From contig CAJTPM010000015.1 in the NCBI GenBank assembly GCA_910578085.1, positions 1 through 64,000 on the forward strand: a DNA stretch of 64,000 bases. The letters run 5' to 3'. Made by a program: the position numbers and the translations under genes. Below the pieces are notes generated by a model that ran no database searches, had not been told where the DNA came from, and saw only the letters and a list, made by a program, of their open reading frames with translations. Positions 1 to 7,976 of this stretch are shown here, one piece after another. How positions within the stretch are numbered: position 1 is the first letter of the stretch; each line of letters begins with the position of its first letter. Origin of the DNA: an uncultured Lachnospiraceae bacterium. Lineage in GTDB: Bacteria; Bacillota; Clostridia; Lachnospirales; Lachnospiraceae.

Positions 1-190
1 CCCGGGATTTTGTCCGGCTTATCCGTATGCGGCAGGCATCCCCGTAAGATTGGATATCTTCCCTGTTCTGGTTACGGATCAACCAGTTGATTTCCGTTTC
101 CAGCCTTTCAACATAAGATTTGGAGTATCCACTGGTTTTTAGTTTCTGAATCAAGTCAGCATAAATATCATTAGTTTTATTGAATTTCAT
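1..190 (-). CDS. N-terminal fragment of an uncharacterised protein, possibly a recombinase
   Basis: An open frame starts at the ATG ending at 190 and runs off the left edge of the window, giving 63 visible codons. A strong AGGAGG ribosome site lies at about 201-207, which supports the start. The visible part (MKFNKTNDIYADLIQKLKTS...) is helical and charged and resembles the N-terminal SAM-like, arm-binding part of tyrosine recombinases, but no catalytic residue is visible, so the function is a guess. It is transcribed in the same direction as the mobilization genes to its right. It could instead be an unrelated small element protein. Confidence 0.5.
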   Translation of the reverse strand, partial: MKFNKTNDIYADLIQKLKTSGYSKSYVERLETEINWLIRNQNREDIQSYGDACRIRISRTKSR

Positions 191-244
191 TAGCTGATCA
201 CCTCCTGCATCCTATGGTAATAGATCTGGAAGATGTACAAAATA

Positions 245-325
245 AAATCCAAACTTTTTATACGGCAAAAGCTGAATTTATCGGCTTTCCCGTAAAAAGT
301 TTGGATTTCTCCTAAGTTTGGATTT
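245..325. repeat. 16-bp inverted repeat plus a third half-copy
   Basis: AAATCCAAACTTTTTA at 245-260 is repeated exactly in inverted orientation at 293-308. A further AAGTTTGGATTT copy lies at 314-325. The interior arms (TACGGCAAAAGC and GGCTTTCCCG) extend the pairing imperfectly. It sits just upstream of the possible recombinase fragment and downstream of the 477-809 gene. It may be a recombinase-binding site, an operator or a bidirectional terminator; there is no strong T-tract, which argues against a simple terminator. Confidence 0.6.
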
Positions 326-476
326 GTGGGAATGTGCGTAAACTGTCAGAATTGCGAGGCTGTGGGAAAGCTGTTTGCAGGCCTGTGGGAAAAGGCTTGT
401 CTTTTTCCATCAGGTTGTGAATGGTTTTTCCATCGGCACGAGCGGCAGTTTTCCATATTTCCATGACGCAAGAAAA

Positions 477-809
477 TCATCCAACGATCAGCCGGTACAC
501 CGTCAGCGGCACATACCACACCGCCACGATCAACCGCCATGCCAGAATGAAACCACCGATCACACCACCGATAATGAAGTTCAATGCAAACAGGGCGATC
601 CCTCCACCCAGGGAGCCGCCGCCCGGCACGATCCAGAGGCACATCCGATGGAGGCCAAACGGCAGCCCGCAGAGTATCCAGAGCCATACATAGTCAAGCT
701 CTCCGTTCTTCATGCAGGCGGATTTGAAGATACAATACAGAATCAGTGCCACGGTCACGGGCAGTACACTTTTGAAGAATAATGCTTTGATTGCTTCGCT
801 TCTTGTCAT
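477..809 (-). CDS. Small polytopic membrane protein of the mobile element (DUF6050-like)
   Basis: This 110-residue protein starts MTRSEAIKALFFKSVLPV and has about three hydrophobic segments with Gly-rich turns (IVPGGGSLGGGI, IIGGVIGGFILAW). I chose the ATG at 807-809 because GGAGG lies 7 bases upstream; the longer frame to 836 has no such site. Similar small membrane proteins, which I recall as DUF6050, accompany conjugation modules in Firmicute integrative elements, but their role is unknown. The gene is co-directional with the relaxase and MobC, so a role in or near the mating channel is plausible but only inferred. Confidence 0.65.
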   Translation of the reverse strand: MTRSEAIKALFFKSVLPVTVALILYCIFKSACMKNGELDYVWLWILCGLPFGLHRMCLWIVPGGGSLGGGIALFALNFIIGGVIGGFILAWRLIVAVWYVPLTVYRLIVG

Positions 810-880
810 CGGTAAAACCTCCTTCCGCAGTTCCATTATACAGGATGCCGGGAGCTGCGCCCAGCGTCTTTCAAAGAAAT

Positions 881-2224
881 TTATTCAAGTTCATGCCGCC
901 GCTGTTGTTCCTGTTCCATTGGAACGGCCAGCAGTGCATCCACATTTTGCTTGACGGTCTCGTATTTCTGGGCTTCGGTTCTTGCGGTTTTGTACTCCGC
1001 AAGAAGGCGTTCCTTTTCTGCGCTGAGATTGGCAAGCTCCGTTTTCATGCTTTCTGTTGTCGGCAGCGGTACAGCCCCCAGCCGTTTCAATTCTCTGGCG
1101 GCCGCTTCAAAAAGGATGATCTCGCTCTCATGCCCCCGCAGAAACTTTTCTTTATCATTCGATTTGCGGTATCTGTCATAAAGAGGCTTTAGCTGTCGGT
1201 AAGTGCCGGCGTGCTTCATCACAATGGCAAGTTCGGCACTTCTGCTTTCTATCCGCTTGATTTCTGCATGAGCGGTATCCCTGCGTGCGGATACTGCGTT
1301 CAATTTGCTTTCCAGTTCTCCATAACTGCTTATACCGTGTTCCGTCAGGAAATTCATGGTCTTGGCGGCCTGTTTCAGATTGTTCAGCTTCGCCCAATGG
1401 GTGAAGCCTGCGTTCTGCTGTGCCTTGATGTTATTCTGGATATCAATGAGCAGACTGATCTTTCCGTCCTGCCGTTTCGGTTGGCGGGAAGGTCTGGATC
1501 GTCCGGCGATCCGGGCGGCAAGGGCTTCTTCGGTGTAGTCAACCCCCAGCGTTTTCAGACGGGTGAACCGTTCCTGATCCGGTGCTCTGGCAGAGATATA
1601 CTTGCCGCGCTTGATCTCATAACCTTCTCTCTGCAGGCGGCGAAGCAGTTCTTCCAGGTTGGAACAGGCTGGCAGAAGTCGGTCAATGGCAGCTTTCAGC
1701 TTTGCCTTATAGCTGGTGCCGTTCTGCGTGGCCTGATGTTCAATATAGCTCTTGCCCTTGTCCTGCCCAGGAATAATGACAGACAGACCGTGTTCCTTGC
1801 AAAGCCGGTCCGAAGTGCGGCGGATATAGTGATAACTCCGCTTGTTGGAATGATAATGCTTGTGATCCGCAAAGCTGACCGCATTGAAAATCAGGTGGTT
1901 ATGAACATGATCTTTGTCTATGTGGGTGGTAAGGACAAACTCATACTTGCCGCCCAGGATTTCTTTTGCAAGCTCCATGCCGATCTCATGGGCCTGTTCC
2001 GGCGTGACCTCTCCAGGCTGAAAGGCTTGGATCAGGTGACGGCCCAGGTTCGTTCCCTTGTCGATGGCATGGCGGCGGGTCCAGGCAAATTCGATATCCG
2101 CAGTTTCGGCGGCACAGCCATAGGAAGAAACAAGCAGCTTTCCGTCCGTCTTTTCCGGGTTGCAGATATAGTCAATGGCTGCTTTCAGCGTTGATTTGAT
2201 AGGATGTGTCTTTGTAACTGCCAT
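881..2224 (-). CDS. Relaxase, MOBP/VirD2-like (MobA)
   Basis: A 447-residue relaxase that nicks the origin of transfer and carries the single strand into the recipient. The metal-binding three-histidine motif is clear at about residues 100-115 (HIDKDHVHNHLIFN), and a candidate nucleophile Tyr lies near residue 18 (AAIDYICNPEKT). The N-terminal third is the nuclease domain. The rest is basic and becomes coiled-coil from about residue 300 (repeated Glu/Lys/Ala heptads, ending MEQEQQRRHELE). The start overlaps mobC by 40 bases, implying translational coupling. Length fits a mobilizable-element relaxase. An oriT is expected near mobC but I could not pin one down. Confidence 0.93.
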   Translation of the reverse strand: MAVTKTHPIKSTLKAAIDYICNPEKTDGKLLVSSYGCAAETADIEFAWTRRHAIDKGTNLGRHLIQAFQPGEVTPEQAHEIGMELAKEILGGKYEFVLTTHIDKDHVHNHLIFNAVSFADHKHYHSNKRSYHYIRRTSDRLCKEHGLSVIIPGQDKGKSYIEHQATQNGTSYKAKLKAAIDRLLPACSNLEELLRRLQREGYEIKRGKYISARAPDQERFTRLKTLGVDYTEEALAARIAGRSRPSRQPKRQDGKISLLIDIQNNIKAQQNAGFTHWAKLNNLKQAAKTMNFLTEHGISSYGELESKLNAVSARRDTAHAEIKRIESRSAELAIVMKHAGTYRQLKPLYDRYRKSNDKEKFLRGHESEIILFEAAARELKRLGAVPLPTTESMKTELANLSAEKERLLAEYKTARTEAQKYETVKQNVDALLAVPMEQEQQRRHELE

Positions 2225-2514
2225 ATCTCGTCCAGCCTTTCCCGTATCTCGTCCATGTCGGCCTGATACGCAGGACCTCCGGCGTTGATCCGCTTGGCGA
2301 TCTGGTTGATGTTCCGGCCGATGGCAGAAAGCTCTTTGGTAAATGCCTTGATATCTGCGGTGTCCGTATAGATGATATATCCGTCAATCGCCATCTTTCG
2401 GAGGTAGGCACCATATCTGCGTGTGGGGAGCTGGCTCATTTTCTCGTCTATGAGCCGTTTTTCATCCTCCGTAACATAGAATTTCATTTGGATATTCCGT
2501 TTTCGATTTGCCAT
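2185..2514 (-). CDS. mobC: Mobilization accessory protein MobC
   Basis: A 109-residue basic protein of the MobC relaxosome family, which binds near oriT and helps the relaxase open the strands. The family signature is visible as a helix-turn-helix-like N-terminus (KFYVTEDEKRLIDEKM) and the conserved SAIGRNINQIAKRINAGG around residues 60-78. I chose the ATG at 2512-2514 because GGAGGC lies 5-10 bases upstream; the longer frame adds residues without homology. It is the first gene of the mobC-mobA pair, with a 40-base overlap into the relaxase. Confidence 0.92.
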   Translation of the reverse strand: MANRKRNIQMKFYVTEDEKRLIDEKMSQLPTRRYGAYLRKMAIDGYIIYTDTADIKAFTKELSAIGRNINQIAKRINAGGPAYQADMDEIRERLDEIWQLQRHILSNQR

Positions 2515-2708
2515 GCGCCGCCTCCGTTCTTTATAAGGGTTTGGGACTATCCCAACAAGCAATTTTGAATTTTCGGGCAAGGGACCTAAAAATCTCAAAA
2601 TCCGCAAGCGGGTACTCGCTTGCTGTGCTTGCTACCGTATCTTATCCCTACTTATAAAGCGTTTCGGAAACCTCAAAATGCCCGCAAAATAAGAAAAACA
2701 GAGGATGT

Positions 2709-3077
2709 TCAGACACCCTCCGTTTCTTCATTCGGCTTTTCAATTTTTAAGGCCCCGTCAATGGCACCTTCGATAATCGGCAGGTATTCTTCAGGGCAAA
2801 GCTTCAGCTTGTGGCTGACCCGCTGCCGCTGATCGCTTTCTTCCCGCATGATCTCCGGGTTAAAATACCGTTCCACGGGAAGTCCGCAGACCTTAATCAA
2901 CTGGATCATCACGGGCAGGCTCGGAATCGCACCTTGATTCTCAATGTTGGCAAGATACCGCCATTCAATCCCAACCATTTCTGCCAATGTTTTTCGTGCC
3001 AGACGCCTTGCCTCTCGTGCGGCTTTGACATCTGCACCGAAGGTTTCAAAACCGGGACAATCTTCAACCTTTGCCAT
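2709..3077 (-). CDS. XRE-family helix-turn-helix regulator
   Basis: A 122-residue protein with a Cro/CI-type helix-turn-helix at about residues 14-70 (AAREARRLARKTLAEMVG, then YLANIENQGAIPSLPVMIQL). A Glu-rich C-terminal tail may mediate oligomerisation. It sits at the divergent boundary between the leftward mob genes and the rightward sigma/ABC cargo, so it probably represses one or both sides; that is inference from position. Its own promoter and any operator would lie in 3078-3210, which is AT-rich and contains repeated TATAATTCATA-like strings at about 3100 and 3150. Confidence 0.85.
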   Translation of the reverse strand: MAKVEDCPGFETFGADVKAAREARRLARKTLAEMVGIEWRYLANIENQGAIPSLPVMIQLIKVCGLPVERYFNPEIMREESDQRQRVSHKLKLCPEEYLPIIEGAIDGALKIEKPNEETEGV

Positions 3078-3210
3078 ATAGCATCACCCTATTACATTGT
3101 ATAATTCATACTTTGCCCGTGGAATGTTGCTATATGCAGGTTGATTGAAGTTTATAATTCATATATTACATCTTATATTTTTCAAGAACAGGAATTACAA
3201 TAGAAGGGAA

Positions 3211-3306
3211 ATGAAAAAAGTAAAAGAAAAATTTCTAAAGTTAAATCCTTTTGGGTTACTCAGTTGTATATTAAGTGTAAGGCGTTTTACACATGGAAGG
3301 CGGTGA
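3211..3306 (+). CDS. Possible 31-residue leader peptide upstream of the sigma factor
   Basis: ATG at 3211 with a GAAGGGAA ribosome site just upstream opens a 31-codon frame (MKKVKEKFLKLNPFGLLSCI..., ending in Arg-Arg) that stops at TGA 3304-3306. It is in the same frame as the sigma-factor gene that follows only 6 bases later. It may be a regulatory leader, a small peptide gene, or the ancestral 5' end of a longer frame broken by the stop. No family is recognised. Confidence 0.35.
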   Translation: MKKVKEKFLKLNPFGLLSCILSVRRFTHGRR

Positions 3307-3312
3307 CACGGT

Positions 3313-3861
3313 ATCGAAGATTTCATACTAATTAAAAAAATCCAGTCGGGTGACACAGATGCATTTGAGATAATTGTCCGAAAATATTATCAGTCAATTT
3401 ATCTATTTTGTTGTCGGCGATTGAACGGCGATCCAGATACCGCCGCAGATATTACACAAGATGTTTTCTTGAAATTGTTGGAGAATATTCAATCAGTACG
3501 AAAGATCGGGAAATTTCAAAACTACCTGCTAACGATTGCTGTTAATACCTGTAACAATTATACTAAGAAAGCAAAACCCCTGTATATGGATTTAGAAACT
3601 CTTGAAGATATAGAAGATACTGATAATGCCTTTGAAAAAATTGAGCTTAACGAACTTAAAGCGCAAATTCAATATGCAATCAACACATTACCGGACTATC
3701 AAAAAGAGGTCATCATTTTACGATTTTATTATGATTTGAAAATCCGAGAGATTGCAACCATTACAAAAGCTAGTGTTTCTACTGTAAAATCTAGGCTCCA
3801 ACAGGGGATTAAAAAACTGGAACGATATTTGGCTGATTTTAGAGGAGGCGATAATGTATGA
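3313..3861 (+). CDS. ECF-type RNA polymerase sigma factor, start codon uncertain
   Basis: A sigma-70-like protein of about 182 residues. Region 2 is seen from IEDFILIKKIQSGDTDAFEI through AADITQDVFLKLLENI, and region 4 lies in LPDYQKEVIILRFYYDLKIREIA, followed by SVSTVKSRLQQGIKKL. Homologous coding clearly extends upstream of the first standard start (TTG 3421), which would remove much of region 2. Between the in-frame stop at 3304 and 3421 the only reasonable start is ATC at 3313, exactly where family members carry ATG. The gene may use a near-cognate start or be impaired. Its end overlaps the next ATG, and it probably directs its own operon (sigma, membrane protein, ABC transporter). Confidence 0.75.
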   Translation: MEDFILIKKIQSGDTDAFEIIVRKYYQSIYLFCCRRLNGDPDTAADITQDVFLKLLENIQSVRKIGKFQNYLLTIAVNTCNNYTKKAKPLYMDLETLEDIEDTDNAFEKIELNELKAQIQYAINTLPDYQKEVIILRFYYDLKIREIATITKASVSTVKSRLQQGIKKLERYLADFRGGDNV

Positions 3862-4631
3862 CCCAAAAACAAAATGGTGTATTAGAATGGTTGCAGAGTT
3901 GTGAAACGCCTGCTCCATCTGAACCTAAAATTAAAGCAGTAATCGTAGCTGGAAAAAGTTACATGAATAGTTCTGAATTCAATAAAAATTCAATGCGAGA
4001 TATTATATTGAACCAACTTCAATTTCTGCCGCTTTCTTTCTGGATTGTTCAAATAATACTCACTATATGTGCAGTATTATTAGCATGTATCCTGGGCCAA
4101 TGGAGGGTTCCATTTTATTATCCATTGACAATCCTTGCAGTTATGGTTCCATTCCTTGCGTTATTAGGTGCAATAGAAATATCTAAAAGCAACATCTATG
4201 GTATGTGGGAAATTGAACAGTCTAGTAGAACAACGCTGGTAAAAATTGTAGCAGGTCGTATGCTGATTATTGGAGTAATCAACCTTTTCCTAATAACAGT
4301 CATTTTAATTTCAATGGCATATATTTACCAGAAATCAATGATTGAAATGGTGTTGTATGGTTTGATTCCATTTAATATTTCTTGCACTTGTTATCTTTTT
4401 ATATGTGCGAAAAGCAGGACAAACGATAGCTTGTATCATTTAATCGCTTGTATGATTTTTCTTTCTGGAACATTTTCTCTTGTACTCCATCAGCGATTTA
4501 TATTTGAAGCGTCTATGTTCTGGGGATGGATTGGATTTTATGTGTTATCTATTATCCTATTAGGGAAAACACTTCAACTGTACTTGAAAAAAGAAAAAAT
4601 GATTGGAGAATTGATATGGAACTTACAATAA
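3858..4631 (+). CDS. Six-segment membrane protein, possible anti-sigma or transporter partner
   Basis: A 257-residue protein with a soluble N-terminus of about 55 residues (LEWLQSCETPAPSEPKIKAV) followed by about six hydrophobic segments from residue 60 to 245. The ATG overlaps the sigma-factor stop (ATGA), and its own end overlaps the ABC ATPase start by 16 bases, so all are translated together. A soluble N-terminal region directly downstream of an ECF sigma gene suggests an anti-sigma function, but no known anti-sigma motif is visible. It could instead be an accessory permease. I do not recognise a named family. Confidence 0.8.
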   Translation: MTQKQNGVLEWLQSCETPAPSEPKIKAVIVAGKSYMNSSEFNKNSMRDIILNQLQFLPLSFWIVQIILTICAVLLACILGQWRVPFYYPLTILAVMVPFLALLGAIEISKSNIYGMWEIEQSSRTTLVKIVAGRMLIIGVINLFLITVILISMAYIYQKSMIEMVLYGLIPFNISCTCYLFICAKSRTNDSLYHLIACMIFLSGTFSLVLHQRFIFEASMFWGWIGFYVLSIILLGKTLQLYLKKEKMIGELIWNLQ

Positions 4632-5491
4632 ATGATCTTTCAAAAGAATATGGAAGAAAAAAAGCTTTAAATCATTTCAGCGCAAAATTAACAAATGGTG
4701 TTTATGGTCTACTCGGGGCAAATGGTGCGGGCAAGACAACTTTGATGCGAATTATTTGCGATGTCCAAACTGAAACGAAAGGAGCCATTTTTTTTAACGG
4801 GAAAAACATTCATGATTTGGGCGAGAAATATCGTAATATCTTAGGCTACCTGCCACAAAATTTTGGCTATTATCCTAACTTTACAGCGTATAAATTTTTG
4901 ATGTATATCTCTGCAATAAAGGGGCTGCCGCCTAAAAAAGCCCATAATCGCACAATGGAGCTGTTGCAGGTTGTTGATCTGCTCACACAGAAAAACGAAA
5001 AAATCAAAACTTTTTCCGGCGGTATGAAACAACGCTTGGGAATTGCTCAAGCATTACTAAACGATCCCCGTATTTTGATTTTGGATGAACCTACAGCTGG
5101 ACTTGACCCGAAAGAGCGGGTGCGGTTTAGGAATCTGATTAGTTCTTTGGCAGAAAATAGAATTGTAATTTTGTCCACTCACATTGTTTCTGATGTTGAA
5201 TATATCGCAAATGAGATTCTGATTATGAAAAATGGCGAGTTAATTCAACATGGTTCTCCAGAAGAAATTTTGAAGCCGATTGAAAAATGTGTTTGGGAAT
5301 GTGATGTATCTCGAAAAGAGGCCGAAGAATTAGAATTGAACTATGTAACAGCAAATCTGAAACATAATAATGGTGCAGAACGGCTGAGGATTATTTCTCA
5401 AGAAGCACCATGCAGAACCGCTTGGAATGTTGATCCAACATTGGAAGATTTGTATTTATACTATTTTGCGGAGGTATCCGAGCATGAATGA
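4616..5491 (+). CDS. ABC transporter ATP-binding protein
   Basis: A 291-residue ATPase with all nucleotide-binding motifs: Walker A GANGAGKTT (about 33-41), Q-loop YLPQNFG, ABC signature TFSGGMKQR, Walker B ILILDEPTAGLDP and the switch histidine STHIV. The C-terminal 70 residues lack these motifs and probably contact the permease. I chose ATG 4616 (MELTINDLSKEYG) because GGAG lies 8 bases upstream and family homology starts there. It pairs with the ABC-2-type permease immediately downstream. Such pairs export peptides or protect against lantibiotics or other envelope-active agents; the substrate here is unknown. Confidence 0.93.
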   Translation: MELTINDLSKEYGRKKALNHFSAKLTNGVYGLLGANGAGKTTLMRIICDVQTETKGAIFFNGKNIHDLGEKYRNILGYLPQNFGYYPNFTAYKFLMYISAIKGLPPKKAHNRTMELLQVVDLLTQKNEKIKTFSGGMKQRLGIAQALLNDPRILILDEPTAGLDPKERVRFRNLISSLAENRIVILSTHIVSDVEYIANEILIMKNGELIQHGSPEEILKPIEKCVWECDVSRKEAEELELNYVTANLKHNNGAERLRIISQEAPCRTAWNVDPTLEDLYLYYFAEVSEHE

Positions 5492-6590
5492 AATGATAAA
5501 AGCAGAACGAAATAAAATATGTTCGAGAAAGCAAACACGAATGTTGTTTTTAGCTGGTGTGGTTCTTATCGTTGCCTATTTTTTCTTTTTTCAATTTAAT
5601 TATCAAAATGTTTTCTATGATTATGACCTTGAAAAAATGGCATTAGCAAGCGGTTTTACAGCCATTGAACAACGGAAGGAAGTAGCAGAAATATTTGAAG
5701 GAAAACTCTCTCAAAATACATTACTTACTATGCAAGAAAAAATCGACCAAGCAAAACAAGCAACTGTTGGACAAGATGAAAATTCTGCTTTTTCTGCTGT
5801 TCATGTTTATCGTGACCAAGCGGCGATTCTGGAATATTTGACAAATTCTGATGGTAGTTTTAAGTCACTCGAAACAGCATATCCAAATAGTCCAACTGTG
5901 ACTTTAGGATATTGTGATGGCTGGGATAAGCTATTATCTGGAATGGGGAGCATCTTGTCCATAATGATATGTTTAATTGTTGTAATCACTCTATCTCCTG
6001 TTTTCTCAGAAGAGTATGCACTTCATACAGATAGCATTATTTATTCGGCTCGGTATGGCCGAACCAAACTCACAACTTCAAAAATTATAGCGGCCTTGGA
6101 AGTTGTAATTGGCACATACCTCTTGTATTTACTGCTAAATTTAGTTCTGTATGGCTGTACCTATGGGTTACAGGGGTGGAATGTAAGCATTCAATCTTCA
6201 TTACATTATGCTTCTTCAATATATAATTTGACCTTTTTGCAAATGTTCTTTATCTCTGTAATATTGAATATTTTTGGGATTGTAGCCTTGACAACTATTA
6301 CATTGTTTTTAAGTGCTCAAATGAGTTCTCCTGTTACAGCGCTTATTACTTCTTGCGTCATCTGCTTCTTGCCAGTTGTGTTTGATTTTAATGATAGCCT
6401 TCCTGTTTTACAAAAAATGCAGGAAATTTGCCCGATTTTTATGCTTCATACAAACGGTATATTTTCTGATATGAAAACATATTTCGGTATGAGCCAGCCG
6501 GTCTTTATGATCATCCTTAATGTTGGATTGATATTCGTATTTTATAGACTAACAAAAAATATATCAAAGAAACATCAAGTTACGGGGTAA
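5484..6590 (+). CDS. ABC-2-type transporter permease
   Basis: A 368-residue membrane protein. One N-terminal transmembrane segment (residues about 20-38) is followed by a long extracytoplasmic loop (about 40-155) and then five or six hydrophobic segments. That layout is typical of permeases in peptide and antimicrobial-resistance ABC exporters. ATG 5484 overlaps the ATPase stop (ATGAATGA), showing translational coupling, and GGAGG lies at 5470-5474. The large outside loop probably senses or binds the substrate. Substrate and inducer cannot be read from the sequence. Confidence 0.88.
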   Translation: MNEMIKAERNKICSRKQTRMLFLAGVVLIVAYFFFFQFNYQNVFYDYDLEKMALASGFTAIEQRKEVAEIFEGKLSQNTLLTMQEKIDQAKQATVGQDENSAFSAVHVYRDQAAILEYLTNSDGSFKSLETAYPNSPTVTLGYCDGWDKLLSGMGSILSIMICLIVVITLSPVFSEEYALHTDSIIYSARYGRTKLTTSKIIAALEVVIGTYLLYLLLNLVLYGCTYGLQGWNVSIQSSLHYASSIYNLTFLQMFFISVILNIFGIVALTTITLFLSAQMSSPVTALITSCVICFLPVVFDFNDSLPVLQKMQEICPIFMLHTNGIFSDMKTYFGMSQPVFMIILNVGLIFVFYRLTKNISKKHQVTG

Positions 6591-6595
6591 TTTTG

Positions 6596-6769
6596 ATGAA
6601 AGAGACAAGTTGGGTTAGTTGTCCTATATGCCATAATAAAACCCGAATAAAAATACGAATTGACACGGAATTAAGGAATTTCCCCTTGTTCTGTCCAAAA
6701 TGTAAACAGGAAACGCTCATTCATGTAAAGCAACTGAATATATCCGTTATTAGAGAGCCAGACGCATAG
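6596..6769 (+). CDS. Cysteine-rich KTR-type small protein
   Basis: A 57-residue protein with two CxxC pairs (CPICHNKTR and CPKCKQE) that probably hold one zinc ion. The KTR string just after the first pair is the hallmark of a small family widespread in Firmicute integrative elements, where it often ends a cargo or regulatory operon. Its function is unknown. It starts 5 bases after the permease stop and is followed directly by a good terminator, so it is the last gene of the sigma/ABC operon. Confidence 0.85.
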   Translation: MKETSWVSCPICHNKTRIKIRIDTELRNFPLFCPKCKQETLIHVKQLNISVIREPDA

Positions 6770-6775
6770 ACGCAG

Positions 6776-6820
6776 AGCCGATAACACGCAGGCTAACATG
6801 ACTGCTGTTATCGGCTTTTC
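6776..6820 (+). terminator. Rho-independent terminator of the cargo operon
   Basis: AGCCGATAACA (6776-6786) pairs perfectly with TGTTATCGGCT (6806-6816), and TTTTC follows. It lies 6 bases after the KTR gene stop. Confidence 0.88.
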
Positions 6821-7300
6821 ATATTCTTTTAAACCTGCCCCGCCTAATGGGGAAAGAAAAAAACCGTAGCTGGGCAGGTTGATTTTGTGCGCTTACTCTA
6901 GATACCCTGGCGGCGGTTTTGAGAAATCAGAGCCGCCGTTTCTTTTCGTCTACCCTAAACCAACGACGACCCAACGCCGTGTCTATGTTTGCGTCTTTTC
7001 ACAGTATCCATGATCTGCACCAGTTAAAAAAAGCGTAGCACCTCCGTCGGAGTCGTCCGGCTTTGAATATGAACTATACCATGTAAGTAATCTTCTTTAT
7101 AAAACATTTCTGCGTCCAGCAGGTCCGTTGCGACTTGCTGGGCGCTTTTTGCTGTTTTCCGAGGACAAGCCCGCCTCGAAAAAAATTTTTAAGAAATTTT
7201 CAAAAAGGAAGCTTTTAGCGGGTAGCGAGCGGCTTTGCGTTCGCCTTGTTAGCGGAAAGGGAGAAACCCACCTCATTCCCCCAGGAAAGGGGGTGAAAAG
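6821..7300 (+). promoter_or_regulatory. Hairpin-rich leader before the sigma-region-4 gene
   Basis: No gene is supported in this 480-base stretch. It holds three successive stem-loops: AACCTGCCC (6832-6840) with GGGCAGGTT (6872-6880); CGGCGG (6911-6916) with CCGCCG (6933-6938) followed by TTTCTTTT; and an approximately 14-bp stem at 7112-7145 (GCGTCCAGCAGGTC pairing with GACTTGCTGGGCGC) followed by TTTTT. The last two look like intrinsic terminators. Leaders of this kind in Tn916-like elements attenuate transcription into the regulatory genes; here that role is inferred. Confidence 0.6.
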
Positions 7301-7735
7301 ATGGATATGATCCCCCGCAATAACTATGGCGAGCGGTGCCAGTTCGATGCTTACTGCAAGCTGGTACTGTACCATGAGGCAATCGACTACCTTCGGGAAA
7401 TGCAGAGGCGCCGTGACAGGGAACTGTCATTCAGCGACCTTCCGCAAATGGAGATGGACAAGCTCTGCGTTGTAGATCATTACCCCAGTGACAGATTTAC
7501 ATTCTCGTCCCACGGGTATGACCTACATATCGAAAACGAGCTTGTGGCTGATGCCTTCGCCGGCTTGTCTGTTCAGGAGCAGAGTATTTTGATCCTGCAT
7601 TTTGTTCTGGACTTGCCGGATCAGGAGGTTGGTCACCTTGTTGGAATGTCTCGCAGCGCCGTTCAGCGGCGAAGGGCAAAATCATTGACCGAGTTGCGGA
7701 TCAAGTTGGCCGCACTCATGCCGAAGGGAGGTTGA
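7301..7735 (+). CDS. Sigma-70 region 4-like regulatory protein of the element
   Basis: A 144-residue protein whose C-terminal half is a sigma region 4-type helix-turn-helix: GLSVQEQSILILHFVLDL, then DQEVGHLVGMSRSAVQRRRAKS at about residues 85-130. There is no region 2, so it is not a full sigma factor. Proteins of this type (compare Tn916-family regulatory ORFs) control excision and transfer genes of integrative elements. ATG 7301 follows GGGGGTG by 5 bases. It sits directly behind the attenuator-like leader and 4 bases before the next gene, so both are translated from one transcript. Confidence 0.85.
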   Translation: MDMIPRNNYGERCQFDAYCKLVLYHEAIDYLREMQRRRDRELSFSDLPQMEMDKLCVVDHYPSDRFTFSSHGYDLHIENELVADAFAGLSVQEQSILILHFVLDLPDQEVGHLVGMSRSAVQRRRAKSLTELRIKLAALMPKGG

Positions 7736-7739
7736 AGGT

Positions 7740-7976
7740 ATGAAGAAACCCACTTACAAGGGCAAGGAGCTTCTTCCTCTTTCGGTGATCGACGCCGCCC
7801 GTGACGGGGACTCTCAGGCTGTGGATCAGGTACTCCGGTATTATGAGGGCTATATCAATAAGCTCTGCACCCGGACGCTTTACGATCCTGACGGTCAGCC
7901 CCATGTTCGGGTGGACGAGTACATGAAGCGCCGATTGGAGATCAAGCTCATTCATTCCATTGTCAGCATGAGCTGA
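7740..7976 (+). CDS. Small helix-turn-helix protein of integrative elements
   Basis: A 78-residue protein (MKKPTYKGKELLPLSVIDAARDGD...). The pattern LPLSVIDAARDGDSQAVDQVLRYYEGYI, split over helices at residues 12-40, matches the short HTH proteins found next to the sigma-4 protein in Tn916- and Tn1549-like elements. GGGAGG lies 9-14 bases before the ATG. It is probably a regulator of excision or transfer acting with its upstream neighbour. The exact role is unknown. Confidence 0.82.
   Translation: MKKPTYKGKELLPLSVIDAARDGDSQAVDQVLRYYEGYINKLCTRTLYDPDGQPHVRVDEYMKRRLEIKLIHSIVSMS

Noticed and set aside
1211..2194. 327-codon open frame on the plus strand
   Set aside because: It is antisense to the relaxase gene and an effect of that gene's codon use.
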